From positions 6,269,501-6,333,500 of the forward strand of contig NC_012914.1 in the NCBI RefSeq assembly GCF_000023585.1: 64,000 bases of DNA. Direction: 5' to 3'. The translations under genes and the position numbers were made by a program. Below the pieces are notes generated by a model that worked only from the letters and a program-made list of their open reading frames with translations, made no database searches and was not told the origin of the DNA. Positions within the stretch are counted from its first letter, which is position 1, and the number at the start of each line of letters is the position of its first letter. Origin of the DNA: Paenibacillus sp. JDR-2 (lineage in GTDB: Bacteria; Bacillota; Bacilli; Paenibacillales; Paenibacillaceae). Of this stretch, positions 7,743-16,700 are shown piece after piece.

Positions 7743-8147
7743 ATGAATTTTGCCTCCGTACGCATCATTACCGACGACGTGGATCGTCTAGTCGAGTTTT
7801 ATGAGAAAGTCATGGGCGTTTCGGCTGAACGTCCCGCGCCAGTCTTTGCCGAATTCGTTGTGCCGCCTTTTACCCTGGCGATCGGACACTCCCAGACGGT
7901 GCAGCTGTTCGGCGCCGGTTCCGCAGTAGCCGCGGATAATCACTCTGTCATTATCGAGCTGCGCGTCGACGACGTTGATGCCGAATACGAGCGCCTGAAG
8001 CCTTTTGTCGACAAATGGGTAAAGGAACCAACCACTATGCCTTGGGGCAACCGTGCCGCGCTGTTCCGCGACCCCGACGACAACCTCATTAACCTCTTCA
8101 CGCCGGTAACCGAGGAAGCGATCAAACGGTTCAACGGCAGACGCTGA
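7743..8147 (+). CDS. VOC-superfamily (glyoxalase-fold) protein
   Basis: A 134-residue single-domain member of the vicinal oxygen chelate superfamily (glyoxalase, bleomycin-resistance and dioxygenase fold). The beta-alpha-beta-beta-beta pattern is visible from VRIITDDVDRLVEFYEKVMGV, and the C-terminal module ends with the family motif ALFRDPDDNLINLFTPV. Such proteins act as metal-dependent enzymes or drug-binding proteins, and the exact role cannot be told from sequence. It stands alone between the galK terminator and a convergent gene, with its own ribosome site AAAGGATG. Confidence 0.8.
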   Translation: MNFASVRIITDDVDRLVEFYEKVMGVSAERPAPVFAEFVVPPFTLAIGHSQTVQLFGAGSAVAADNHSVIIELRVDDVDAEYERLKPFVDKWVKEPTTMPWGNRAALFRDPDDNLINLFTPVTEEAIKRFNGRR

Positions 8148-8193
8148 CGGTTAGTTGCCAGCTCTCGTGCACGTACAAAAAGGTTAACTTATT

Positions 8194-9585
8194 CTACTCG
8201 TTAAGCATTAAATTCACCTTATTCTGCACGAGCTTGGCGACTGCCTCTGCCGATTTCTGTCCGCTGAAGAAAAATTCCGATTCTTTGTAGATCATCTGCT
8301 CCAAGTCCAGGTTTAATGGGGCGTAGCTCCAATGAACGGCGCTGGAAAGCGCGCTCTTCAGCGGTTCCAGCGCAGCCTTGCTCACGCTGATCTCATCTTG
8401 TCCTTCCGTTGTTAGTTTTCCGGCGTTTGCCAGCTGCTGCGCCTGCAAATCATAGGCCTTTTGATTAATCGGAAAGCCTCGAATAACCGTCGAAGAGGAG
8501 GCTGACGCGGCTTCGTCGTCCATCAGGAATCGAAGCAAATCCCAAGCTGCTTGCTGATGCGCGGAATTCGCGTTAATGCCTACCGTCCCAAGAGTCGTGA
8601 AATAGCCTCCCTGGCCATTTTCGTGCGGATGGGGCTTCGTGTAGAGGGTTGGCACCCCCTCTATCGACGCGTTATATACATAATTCTCGAATGAATCAAT
8701 GCGGGCATCGTAGAAGTAAGTATGCAGATCGCCTTTTGAAAAGGATTCTCTCCCTCCCCCATCCTTGATGATGTCAAAGAGGATGCCTTCTTCATTCATC
8801 TGTTTGATCTGGTTCATGTAGCTGGCGAATAAAGTTCCGTCGAAGCTTTTCTTCCCCTTCTGCCGCTTGACCATTTGCGCGAAATTCTCGGTTGTAAGCT
8901 CGCTTAACATGTAGGATTGCGAGCTGTAAAATACGGCATCCGCGTTCCCCTTTTGCTTCAATTGCTTAGCCGTTGCGATAAAGTCCTCCCAGGACCAGCT
9001 GCTATCGTCGATTGCCACGCCTGTCTTGCCAATAGCAGCCGCATCCCCCTGCAGGGCGTCAAGCGAGAAGTATAGCGGTATGCCGTATAACCCTCCATCA
9101 AGCTTGGCATTGTCCAATATATTCATGAAGTAGTTCTCCTTCTTGAACGAGGGCGTCGATTCGATGAGCTCGTCCAGATCGAGAAGCAGCTTCTTATCGG
9201 TATACGACTCCTGCGGCAAGATATCGAGCTCCATGAGATCCGGACCCTTGCCGGCCAGAATTTCCGTGTTCATCGTGGTGATGTATTTCTCCTGCAGGGC
9301 CATTACCTCGTCTAAATCCTTGCCGTAGGGGAGCGTCGTTTGCAGTTCAACCTCGACGTTCGGATGAAGCGATTCGTATTTCTTGACGGCGGTCTTCATC
9401 TGATCGCTAAGGAAATAGGTCGAGAACGTTAGCTTGACGGAGTCCGTGTCCGTCTTGCTGCCAGCCGGCTGCTGCGCGGATGATGGACTTTCATGTGCAT
9501 CCACCCTGCCTTTCGTACCTTCATTGTTACTGCATGCGGTAAGCAGTAGCGTAACGCCCCAAACAATCCAAACCCGGTTCTTCAC
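8194..9585 (-). CDS. Extracellular sugar-binding lipoprotein (orphan)
   Basis: A family-1 solute-binding protein of an ABC sugar importer, anchored as a lipoprotein (lipobox LLTAC near residue 18). The body has the classical pattern of such proteins (LTFSTYFLSDQMKTAVKKYE; WDLLRFLMDDEAA). The frame can open at an ATG at 9606, but that codon has no ribosome site. GGGGA six bases before the GTG at 9585 makes that the better start and gives a proper lipoprotein signal (MKNRVWIVWGV). No permease genes adjoin it, so it must work with components encoded elsewhere or act as a sensor partner. Confidence 0.78.
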   Translation of the reverse strand: MKNRVWIVWGVTLLLTACSNNEGTKGRVDAHESPSSAQQPAGSKTDTDSVKLTFSTYFLSDQMKTAVKKYESLHPNVEVELQTTLPYGKDLDEVMALQEKYITTMNTEILAGKGPDLMELDILPQESYTDKKLLLDLDELIESTPSFKKENYFMNILDNAKLDGGLYGIPLYFSLDALQGDAAAIGKTGVAIDDSSWSWEDFIATAKQLKQKGNADAVFYSSQSYMLSELTTENFAQMVKRQKGKKSFDGTLFASYMNQIKQMNEEGILFDIIKDGGGRESFSKGDLHTYFYDARIDSFENYVYNASIEGVPTLYTKPHPHENGQGGYFTTLGTVGINANSAHQQAAWDLLRFLMDDEAASASSSTVIRGFPINQKAYDLQAQQLANAGKLTTEGQDEISVSKAALEPLKSALSSAVHWSYAPLNLDLEQMIYKESEFFFSGQKSAEAVAKLVQNKVNLMLNE

Positions 9586-9756
9586 ATTTCTTCCCCATTT
9601 CTGCATGGTATTTTATTTAGCTAATCATAAAGGAAGGATGTGTCGAACGTTCGGACGGGGTATATCGTACTTGTTAACTTTCAGCGTTTGTTTAATCTCC
9701 AGCCGCCTAGGGTAAACACATAGTAGAAGTTACAAAAAATTGAGGCGGTGATTCGA

Positions 9757-9912
9757 ATGTCCGTTCAACAACATGATTATGAAGAACGCCATATCGAGAA
9801 AAGGCATGACCCGAGCCGTGTGGCATCCACCTTTATCAAATACCTTGCTTATGTAATCATTACTTTCGGGGTGCTGTATTTCATAGCGAGATACCTTATA
9901 CCGATGTTTTAA
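9757..9912 (+). CDS. Small single-span membrane protein (51 aa)
   Basis: A short gene for a 51-residue protein: a charged N-terminus (residues 1-24, rich in H, E and R) followed by one membrane helix (FIKYLAYVIITFGVLYFIARYL split over residues 25-46). The ribosome site TGAGGCGGTGATTC precedes ATG 9757, and a good terminator follows at 9931. Those signals and the clean amphipathic-then-hydrophobic layout argue that it is real. No function is known to me; its orientation and size recall small membrane peptides that modulate larger membrane complexes. Confidence 0.65.
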   Translation: MSVQQHDYEERHIEKRHDPSRVASTFIKYLAYVIITFGVLYFIARYLIPMF

Positions 9913-9930
9913 TCACGGCTAGATAAGAAC

Positions 9931-9964
9931 AAAACCGCCCTGGAATTGGCGGTTTTTGTTTTGT
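9931..9964. terminator. Bidirectional terminator
   Basis: The stem AAAACCGCC (9931-9939) pairs with 9948-9956 and is followed by T runs. It ends the small membrane protein gene on the plus strand and can also serve dinB on the minus strand. Confidence 0.8.
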
Positions 9965-9985
9965 CTTCTTGGATTGTCTTCTTTA

Positions 9986-10441
9986 TTATTTCAACGCGTT
10001 AAGCATGCCGTAAACGACGCCTTGGTGGTAAAACATATGCAAGGAGGTCGCGATAATGAGCTCGCCGATATTCTCGGCTTTCAAGAAGTTTTCCGGAACC
10101 GTCTCATCAAGCCGGTTTTCGAAGGTCTCATGCATCGCTCTGCGGAGTTCCTTCAGCTGTGCGTAAAGTACCTCCCATTGAGGAGGCTGTTCGTCCCAAT
10201 CCGCAGGCTTCGTGCCGTAAGCGAAGAGATTATCGTAGCTTCCCGGGAAGATCGGAGTTTCTTCGGCTAGACCAAAAACGTGGAATTGCGTTACCGCAAG
10301 CACATGCCCCAAATGCCAATGAATATGGTTTTTGAAGCCATTCGGAATGACATCCCGTTTCTCCGGCGGACATTGTCCAAATACCTCAATCAATTGCTCG
10401 AGATGTTTATCAAACACATGAAACGCATATTCTTTTCTCAT
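9986..10441 (-). CDS. DinB/YfiT-like four-helix bundle protein
   Basis: A 151-residue DinB-superfamily protein. Three histidines in the expected places (HIHWHLGHVLA near residue 41 and HMFYHQGVVYG near 138) would form the metal site of this fold. The family includes thiol-dependent S-transferases, for example for bacillithiol, and many uncharacterised stress proteins. It lies 27 bases after msrAB on the same strand with the ribosome site AGAGGAGAG, so it is probably co-expressed with that oxidative-repair gene, which would fit a bacillithiol-linked detoxification role (inference). Confidence 0.8.
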   Translation of the reverse strand: MRKEYAFHVFDKHLEQLIEVFGQCPPEKRDVIPNGFKNHIHWHLGHVLAVTQFHVFGLAEETPIFPGSYDNLFAYGTKPADWDEQPPQWEVLYAQLKELRRAMHETFENRLDETVPENFLKAENIGELIIATSLHMFYHQGVVYGMLNALK

Positions 10442-10468
10442 TTTAATCTCTCCTCTACCAGGTTGTTT

Positions 10469-11581
10469 TTATTTAAACAGGGAGGCATATTCCCCGTAGC
10501 CTTTTTGCTCCAGGTCAGACTTCGGAATGAACTCCAGCGATGCGGAGTTTGTGCAGAATCGGAGCCCCGTTGGCGCCGGGCCGTCTTTGAACACATGACC
10601 CAGGAAGGAATCCGCAGCGCGGCTTTTCACTTCAACCACGGAATATAATCCGCCGATTTCATGCAGCACGATGTTATTTGGCTCCAGCGGCTTAGTAAAG
10701 CTCGCCCAGCCCGTGCCCGCATCGAACTGATCCTTTGAGCTAAACAGCGGCTCACCCGATACGATATCGACGTATATGCCTTCTTCCGTGTTGTTCCAGT
10801 ACGGATTATCGAACGGAGGCTCATCCTGGCCGTTTTGCGTCACCGCGTATTGAAGCTCCGTTAACGTCTTCAGCTTTTCAGCTTTATTGAACTCTTTCGC
10901 GTAGGTTTGCTTTGGACTAATTTTCACTTCGCGGTCTTTGCCCCATACCTGATCCAGCGATGAATCGCGAGTCGAAAAAAGGGTATTCATCTTGAACATG
11001 TACGGATGGTTCGCGTAATAGTCCTGATGCTCGGGCTCGGCTTTGTAAAAGGCAGCTGCCGCTTCGATTCTCGTTACGATCGGTTTATCGAACCGATTGG
11101 AAGCCTTCACTTCCTTTTCGGATGCTTCAGCTGCCAGCTTCTGCTCTTCATTCATGTAGAAGATAGCCGATTGATACTCGTTTCCCCGATTTTCGAATTG
11201 GCCGGTCGAGTCCGTTGGATCAACGTTTCGCCAGAATACCCGAAGCAGCTCGTCATACGAGATGACAGCAGGGTCGTAATACACCTCAACCGATTCCAGA
11301 TGTCCCGTTGTTCCCAAGCTGACTTCTTCATAAGTCGGATTGGCCGTATGTCCGCCCGTATAGCCGGAATCCACGCCCGTCACTCCCTCAAGCTTTTGGA
11401 AAACCTCCTCCATGTCCCAGAAGCAGCCGCCGGAAAATATAGCCGTCTCGTATGGCGTATTTGCGTTTTCAACAATCGTTTTCTGAATATCCTGAGCCTC
11501 TGCTTTGCTGAACGAACCTTTAAAGAAAAACACCGCGACAACAAGTACGGCAATCGGAATCACATACCTCATCGGCTTCAT
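10469..11581 (-). CDS. msrAB: Bifunctional methionine sulfoxide reductase MsrA/MsrB, secreted or anchored
   Basis: A fused peptide-methionine sulfoxide reductase. A membrane anchor or signal is at residues 6-20 (VIPIAVLVVAVFFF). The MsrA domain, with catalytic Cys in GGCFWDME (residue about 53) and the GYTGG motif, reduces S-sulfoxides. The C-terminal MsrB domain, with LRFCTNSASL near residue 345, reduces R-sulfoxides. The zinc CxxC pairs of other MsrB proteins are absent. The export signal suggests repair of oxidised proteins at the cell surface. A TTG at 11587 is possible, but AGGAGGTGCG is better spaced for the ATG at 11581. dinB follows in the operon. Confidence 0.9.
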   Translation of the reverse strand: MKPMRYVIPIAVLVVAVFFFKGSFSKAEAQDIQKTIVENANTPYETAIFSGGCFWDMEEVFQKLEGVTGVDSGYTGGHTANPTYEEVSLGTTGHLESVEVYYDPAVISYDELLRVFWRNVDPTDSTGQFENRGNEYQSAIFYMNEEQKLAAEASEKEVKASNRFDKPIVTRIEAAAAFYKAEPEHQDYYANHPYMFKMNTLFSTRDSSLDQVWGKDREVKISPKQTYAKEFNKAEKLKTLTELQYAVTQNGQDEPPFDNPYWNNTEEGIYVDIVSGEPLFSSKDQFDAGTGWASFTKPLEPNNIVLHEIGGLYSVVEVKSRAADSFLGHVFKDGPAPTGLRFCTNSASLEFIPKSDLEQKGYGEYASLFK

Positions 11582-11744
11582 TGCCAACGCACCTCCTCTT
11601 CAACTTGTAATCCAATTTTAGCAAGAGGCCGTTGTCCATAAATCTGTGGAAAGTCATGATCTTGCAATAGAAAAGGCATCACTTCGGACCGCTGAAGCAT
11701 GAATATTTTCATGCCCCGTGCCAAAAGTCATGCCTCTAGGGTTT

Positions 11745-12407
11745 TTATGAAAGATGACGAACCGCATAAATAGCAGCTTGTGTCCGGTCGCGCAGCCCAA
11801 GCTTGGCGATCACGTTGGATACGTGATTTTTAACCGTACCCTCCGTCAGAAAAAGCGAGCCCGCGATTTCCTTATTATTTAAGCCTTGCCCCAATAAGGC
11901 CAGCACCTCTTTCTCACGCTCCGTCAGCTGCTTCAATTCCGCTGGCTCTTGCGCACCAAGAGGATGCGACTTATCCGGGTTCAAGTCGGTTATTTTGACA
12001 AACTCTTTGATTAGCATGGACGTAATATCGTGTTGCAGCACGGTACCGCCATTGTAGACGGTTCGAATGGCTCCGATGATCGCCTCGGAAGGCATGTCCT
12101 TCAACAGATAACCATGAACGCCATTCTCCAGCACTTTGATAATTAATTCCGAATCATCGAAGGTTGTCAGGATCAGTACCTTCGTCTCGGGAAAATGCTT
12201 GCGTATTAACGCGGAGCCTTCGATTCCGTCCATTCCCGGCATCCGAATATCCATCAGCACCACATCCGGACGAAATTCCAGCACTTTAGCATAAGCATCC
12301 TGGCCATCCATCGCCGTTCCGACTACTTCCATGCCGGGTTCGAGGCCGATAATAGTTGCCAGCCCTTCTCTCATAATCCGTTGATCGTCTACAACAAGAA
12401 CTTTCAT
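11745..12407 (-). CDS. NarL/LuxR-type response regulator
   Basis: A 220-residue two-component response regulator. The receiver domain begins MKVLVVDDQ, with the phosphoacceptor Asp in VLMDIRMPGMDG (about residue 54). The LuxR-type helix-turn-helix is at the C-terminus (LTEREKEVLALLGQGLNNKEIAGSLFL split over about residues 154-180). Its ATG at 12407 overlaps the stop of the histidine kinase gene (ATGA), so the longer open frame starting at 12506 is not the real start. Paired with the kinase it resembles LiaSR- or DesKR-like envelope or stress sensing systems; the signal and targets are unknown. Confidence 0.9.
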   Translation of the reverse strand: MKVLVVDDQRIMREGLATIIGLEPGMEVVGTAMDGQDAYAKVLEFRPDVVLMDIRMPGMDGIEGSALIRKHFPETKVLILTTFDDSELIIKVLENGVHGYLLKDMPSEAIIGAIRTVYNGGTVLQHDITSMLIKEFVKITDLNPDKSHPLGAQEPAELKQLTEREKEVLALLGQGLNNKEIAGSLFLTEGTVKNHVSNVIAKLGLRDRTQAAIYAVRHLS

Positions 12408-13630
12408 CTGTAAACACGCTCCACATCTGTCGAAGGATAAGGAAAAAGAGCTTCCACGGCGAAGCCTGACGCAGGATCTAATTGAAACCTCACCTGACCG
12501 TTCCACTCCTTCACGCGTTCCTGCAAATTGATTAATCCAAAACCGGGCTTTAATTCGCCGGGCAATTCTCCATCGTTGCGGATGGCAAGCGTAAAATCGT
12601 TCTCGGAATAAGATAATGAGATTCCGGCATGGCTCGCATGTCCATGCTTCTGCGCGTTCGTCAGGGATTCCTGCACGATTCGGTAAGCCGTCAGTTGGAG
12701 ATTGCTTGGCAATGCAACGGGTGTCCCGTTCGATTGGAAGCTGGTGGACACGTTTGCGAATTTCGTAAACTCCCGAGAAAGTCTTTCCAGACTTTCGTTC
12801 AAGGAGGTCGATCGGATAGGCTCATCCCGAATGGCTCTGACGGAAAGGCGGACCTCCTGCAAAGAGGACCGGATTAATCCTTCGCTATCCAAGTAGGCTT
12901 GGTCGCTGCGGGAAGGGTCAACTTGGCTTAACTTGCGTGCCGCCTGCATCTGGACAAGCGCTGCCGTCAGTTTATGGCCAACCGTATCGTGAATTTCCCG
13001 CGCAATTCTCACTCTCTCCCGCGAAGCCGCCCATTCTTCCGCCTTGCTAGCGTAATCCTCCAGCTGCTCATGCGATTGCTGCAGCTGTGCGTAAAGCTCT
13101 AGCGCATCCCTGCGGGCACGCTGGTAGAAATGGATGAGCGCTTTTACAATGCACGCAAACACGATAAAGGAACAAGTGATGAAATAACTGTCCGCATCCA
13201 GGCGTCTATATAAATACCAGTCGATGCTGCCCATCGTGGCCACGTATAGCAGCAGGAGCACAAAGCCTGCGGCAATAAGAACGCGGGTGCTTCGGATAAA
13301 CATCAATATGGCTAAAGCGGTTATTCCAATAAACAGATGGTTCGGGAAATTTCCCGCAATAAAGATGTATCCGTAAGAGGCCGATACCAAGAAATCGAGA
13401 ATAAGAAGATAGATCAGCCAATTGGGATTCTTGTTCGTATTGGAGTAATACAGATAGACCAGCAGAAATACCGCCGTCGAAAAGATAATAAAGCTGAGTC
13501 TCCAAAAAAGCGCGATGGAATGTTCAAAATAAAAAATGCCTGAAATGGCAAGATCAAACACAAGCTTTACGCCAAAAAACCACTTCCAAAAACGTGGGGT
13601 TTGCCCAAAAAGATCCACGTCTTGAACCAT
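12404..13630 (-). CDS. NarL-partner sensor histidine kinase
   Basis: A 408-residue membrane sensor kinase. Five or six hydrophobic segments lie between residues 15 and 170 with almost no extracellular loop. A coiled linker (ALELYAQLQQSHEQLEDY) is followed by the HisKA_3 phosphoacceptor site REIHDTVGHKLTAAL and a HATPase domain (ESLTNAQKHG; GFGLINLQERV). Intramembrane-sensing kinases of this type often detect envelope stress or membrane state. It is first in a two-gene operon and overlaps its response regulator by 4 bases. GGGGGAGC lies before ATG 13630. Confidence 0.88.
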   Translation of the reverse strand: MVQDVDLFGQTPRFWKWFFGVKLVFDLAISGIFYFEHSIALFWRLSFIIFSTAVFLLVYLYYSNTNKNPNWLIYLLILDFLVSASYGYIFIAGNFPNHLFIGITALAILMFIRSTRVLIAAGFVLLLLYVATMGSIDWYLYRRLDADSYFITCSFIVFACIVKALIHFYQRARRDALELYAQLQQSHEQLEDYASKAEEWAASRERVRIAREIHDTVGHKLTAALVQMQAARKLSQVDPSRSDQAYLDSEGLIRSSLQEVRLSVRAIRDEPIRSTSLNESLERLSREFTKFANVSTSFQSNGTPVALPSNLQLTAYRIVQESLTNAQKHGHASHAGISLSYSENDFTLAIRNDGELPGELKPGFGLINLQERVKEWNGQVRFQLDPASGFAVEALFPYPSTDVERVYR

Positions 13631-13744
13631 TTCTTTTGCTCCCCCTTCTCCTCCGCGAGAGCCGCATCGGCGAGTATTCTCAAATCATAGAACAGCGGAG
13701 CGGTTTTATCAAACTTCTTCTATCAGCTTAGCGCCGTAACAAGG

Positions 13745-13774
13745 CAAAGAGACTGCCCCCGATGGGACAGTCTC
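13745..13774 (-). terminator. Probable terminator of the GH81 gene
   Basis: Imperfect hairpin GAGACTGCCC / GGGACAGTCTC (one mismatch) 13 bases past the stop, followed on the minus strand by a weak T-rich stretch. Confidence 0.5.
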
Positions 13775-13787
13775 CTCCTGATCATTC

Positions 13788-16700
13788 TTAATAGCCGTAT
13801 ACGTCAAAGCTCCAAAGCGAATAGCCCCACTGCGTGCCGCGTTCCGTTCCCAGCATGCGCACGTAACGGCCATTGCCGTTTACATTCTGGTCAAGATCGG
13901 CGCCTGTGCCCGTCGTTGTGCCGTACAGATCCGTCCAGCTGTTGCCATCCGCCGAGATTTGCAGCTTAAACGACTTCGCATAAGCGGTCTCCCATTTCAG
14001 CTTGATGTTGGTTACCGTACGGCTTGCGCCAAGATCAACCGTAATCCACTGCGGATCGGCAGCGGTCACCGATCCCCAGCGCGTGCCGGGATCATTGTCC
14101 ACGGCCGAAGCCGGGACAAACGGATCCTGATAGGAGGAAGCGGTTGCCGTCTTGCCTACGGACAGCAGCGTAGCATTCGAGGAGGCGGCGGCATGGCCGT
14201 ATACCTCAACCTCATACAGCGAATAGCCGTAAATCGTGCCGCGCTCCGTCATATTAATCCGGACGTAACGTCCGGTTCCGGTTACGTTAAAGTCATCGAT
14301 GCCGCCGTCGCCGGTAGTTGTTGCATAAATATCGGACCAGCTGTTACCGTCAGCCGATACTTGAACCTTATACGATTTGCCGTATGCCGTCTCCCAGTTC
14401 AGCTTTACGCGGCTGAGCTGCTGCGACGAGCCAAGGTCAATCGTCAAGGTTTGGGGATCGGCACCCGCAATGGATGCCCAGCGGGTCTGCGCGTTGCCAT
14501 CCACGGCATTCGATCCGGAAAAAGGCGCCTCGGTCGACGATGCCGTTACCGTTTTGTTCAGCGCTACGTTGGTATCCGTGCCATTGTTTCCGCCATTGCC
14601 GTTGTCTCCGCCGCCGTTGTCTCCGCCGCTGCCGACCGGAGGCCAGTTATCGCCGGAATTGGTGCTTTCCATCGGATTCACCGAGACAAGGGATTTTGCG
14701 GCTACAACCGCCGTGCCTGTTGTGCCGGCAGCATTTTTAAACGTTACCGTCACGGGGCTTGCCGTCGGGTTCCAGATTTGAGCGGTGTACGTATTGCCTT
14801 TCTTGTACACCGTAGCGCTTGTCCAGCCCGTTGCCCAGACATCCTTCGTACGCGTGCCAAGCGTCTGCATGTTATGAACGAACCAATACGTGTTAAAGAT
14901 TTCGTTCTTCTGCATGCTGGTTGCGCTCCATTTGTTAATAACCGCCTGCGGATCGCTTAACGCTTGGATTGGCCATACGATATGATACCAGTCCGTCTCC
15001 GGACCGCCGTTATCGGCGACAAAGCCGCTGTAAAGACCTGCCGCTTTGCCTGGAACAAGGCTGTAGCTTGTCAAATATTCAGCAGTCGGCAGCCAATGGA
15101 TACCGTATACGTATACCGGATCTCCGTTAAAAAAGGTGCCGAAGAAGTTGGATGCTCCGTACACTTGTCCAACCGTTTTGTGCGTATATTGCGGAATCCA
15201 GTTGTCGCCGTCATAGTTGAACCAATATTGCATCACCGCGTTAAGCTCCGTTGTGAAGCCGTAAATCGCAGCGTTGCGGAAAGCCGTATCGCCATTCGTC
15301 AATGCCCACATGTATTGGCCAACCCATCCGAAGAGCGATTCGCCTGCTGCTTCCTGGTTGTTGCCGTTGTCGTTATCCGCATAACCGCCTGCCCATGAAT
15401 GGCCTTCATAAGGGTCAAAGCTGCGGAAGAACGGGAACATGGAATCCGTGCGCGAAGGGTTCGCGTAATCGCGGACGAGATGGTCGATCATCGGACCGTA
15501 TTGCGTTTTGAAATCATTGTCGAAGGTCGCCAGCACGGCTGAAGCAAATACATAGTAACCGTACGTGAAGTGATGGTCGGTAATGCCGTTATTCGCGCCG
15601 AACTCGCTCGATTTGTAGTACGTTGTCCCCCAATCGGAATTGTAGTACAGGAAGTAATCCGGTTCGCCGTTTGTATACGTATACCAGTCCGTCAGGATCG
15701 TCTTGATCCGCGACAGGAATTTATCCCGGTAAGCCGTCTCGCCAAGCTCATTGGCCGCAAGCACGCCCATCGCAAGCGGATGAAGCTTTTTGCCTTGCCA
15801 ATACGCGTCGGCAGCCATCAGGTTGCTGGTTGTTTCTTCATCCAGAGCTTTCAGGTAAGACACCATCAGCGATTTGTCGTAAGCCGAATCCGTAGGCTCC
15901 GTGAACTGAGGCACGATGCCGTAGAAGCGGTCGACCGTCGTAAAGGTATTGCCTTCGCGCACTTTCAACGTACCGCGGACCGAAGGATAGGTCAACGCGG
16001 CAAGCGGTGTCGAAGACACCTTCCATTGATGCGGCAGAAGCGTTGTCAGCGCCTGATTCGAGAACCCGGTGCGCTTCAGAGCCGTTGTCAGAGTATAGTC
16101 CGTTGTCACTTGCGAAGTCGATTCGTTATAGCTGTAATTCACTTTCGTATCCGTTACGAAGGCATAAGCATGCTGGTAGTAGTAGTTCAAGTTTGAAGCA
16201 GCCGGCAAAGCAGCAACCGACAGATAATTGCCTCCGCTGCCGAGCTGGATTTTGACCTTAGCCCCAACCTTCTTGAATACCGTTCCCGCAGGAGCAAAAA
16301 TACCATAGTAACGCGTATACGATGCGCCGCTGCCGTCCGTATTCACCAGCTTCACGCCGATATGGTCGGTTGTCAGCGTAGCGCCTTCGGTCGTCAGGAC
16401 GGAATTTCCGTTGTCGTCAAAGAGCTGCGTAATCAGCGAAGAATAAATCTCAACCGAGCTTGGATCGGCAAAGGTATTGTATACGTAAGGCGAGCCTTTG
16501 ACGAAGGTCGATTTCATTTTGTCCGTGGCATCGTCGCTTACTACCGCGTCTACGGACCAGTCGCCGTAACCCGTCACGCGCGTTTGCAGCTTGGACGTGT
16601 TAATGCTGTTTGACATGACGTACAGATCGGGATTGCCGTCGGCATTTACCGCTCTGCCGTCCGAAGACAGCCAGCCCGCTCCCGGATTCAGGATGCCAAG

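Noticed and set aside
13959..14960. Plus-strand open frame of 333 codons in the GH81 region
   Set aside because: Antisense to the discoidin domains; its repetitive look comes from the repeated domains on the other strand.
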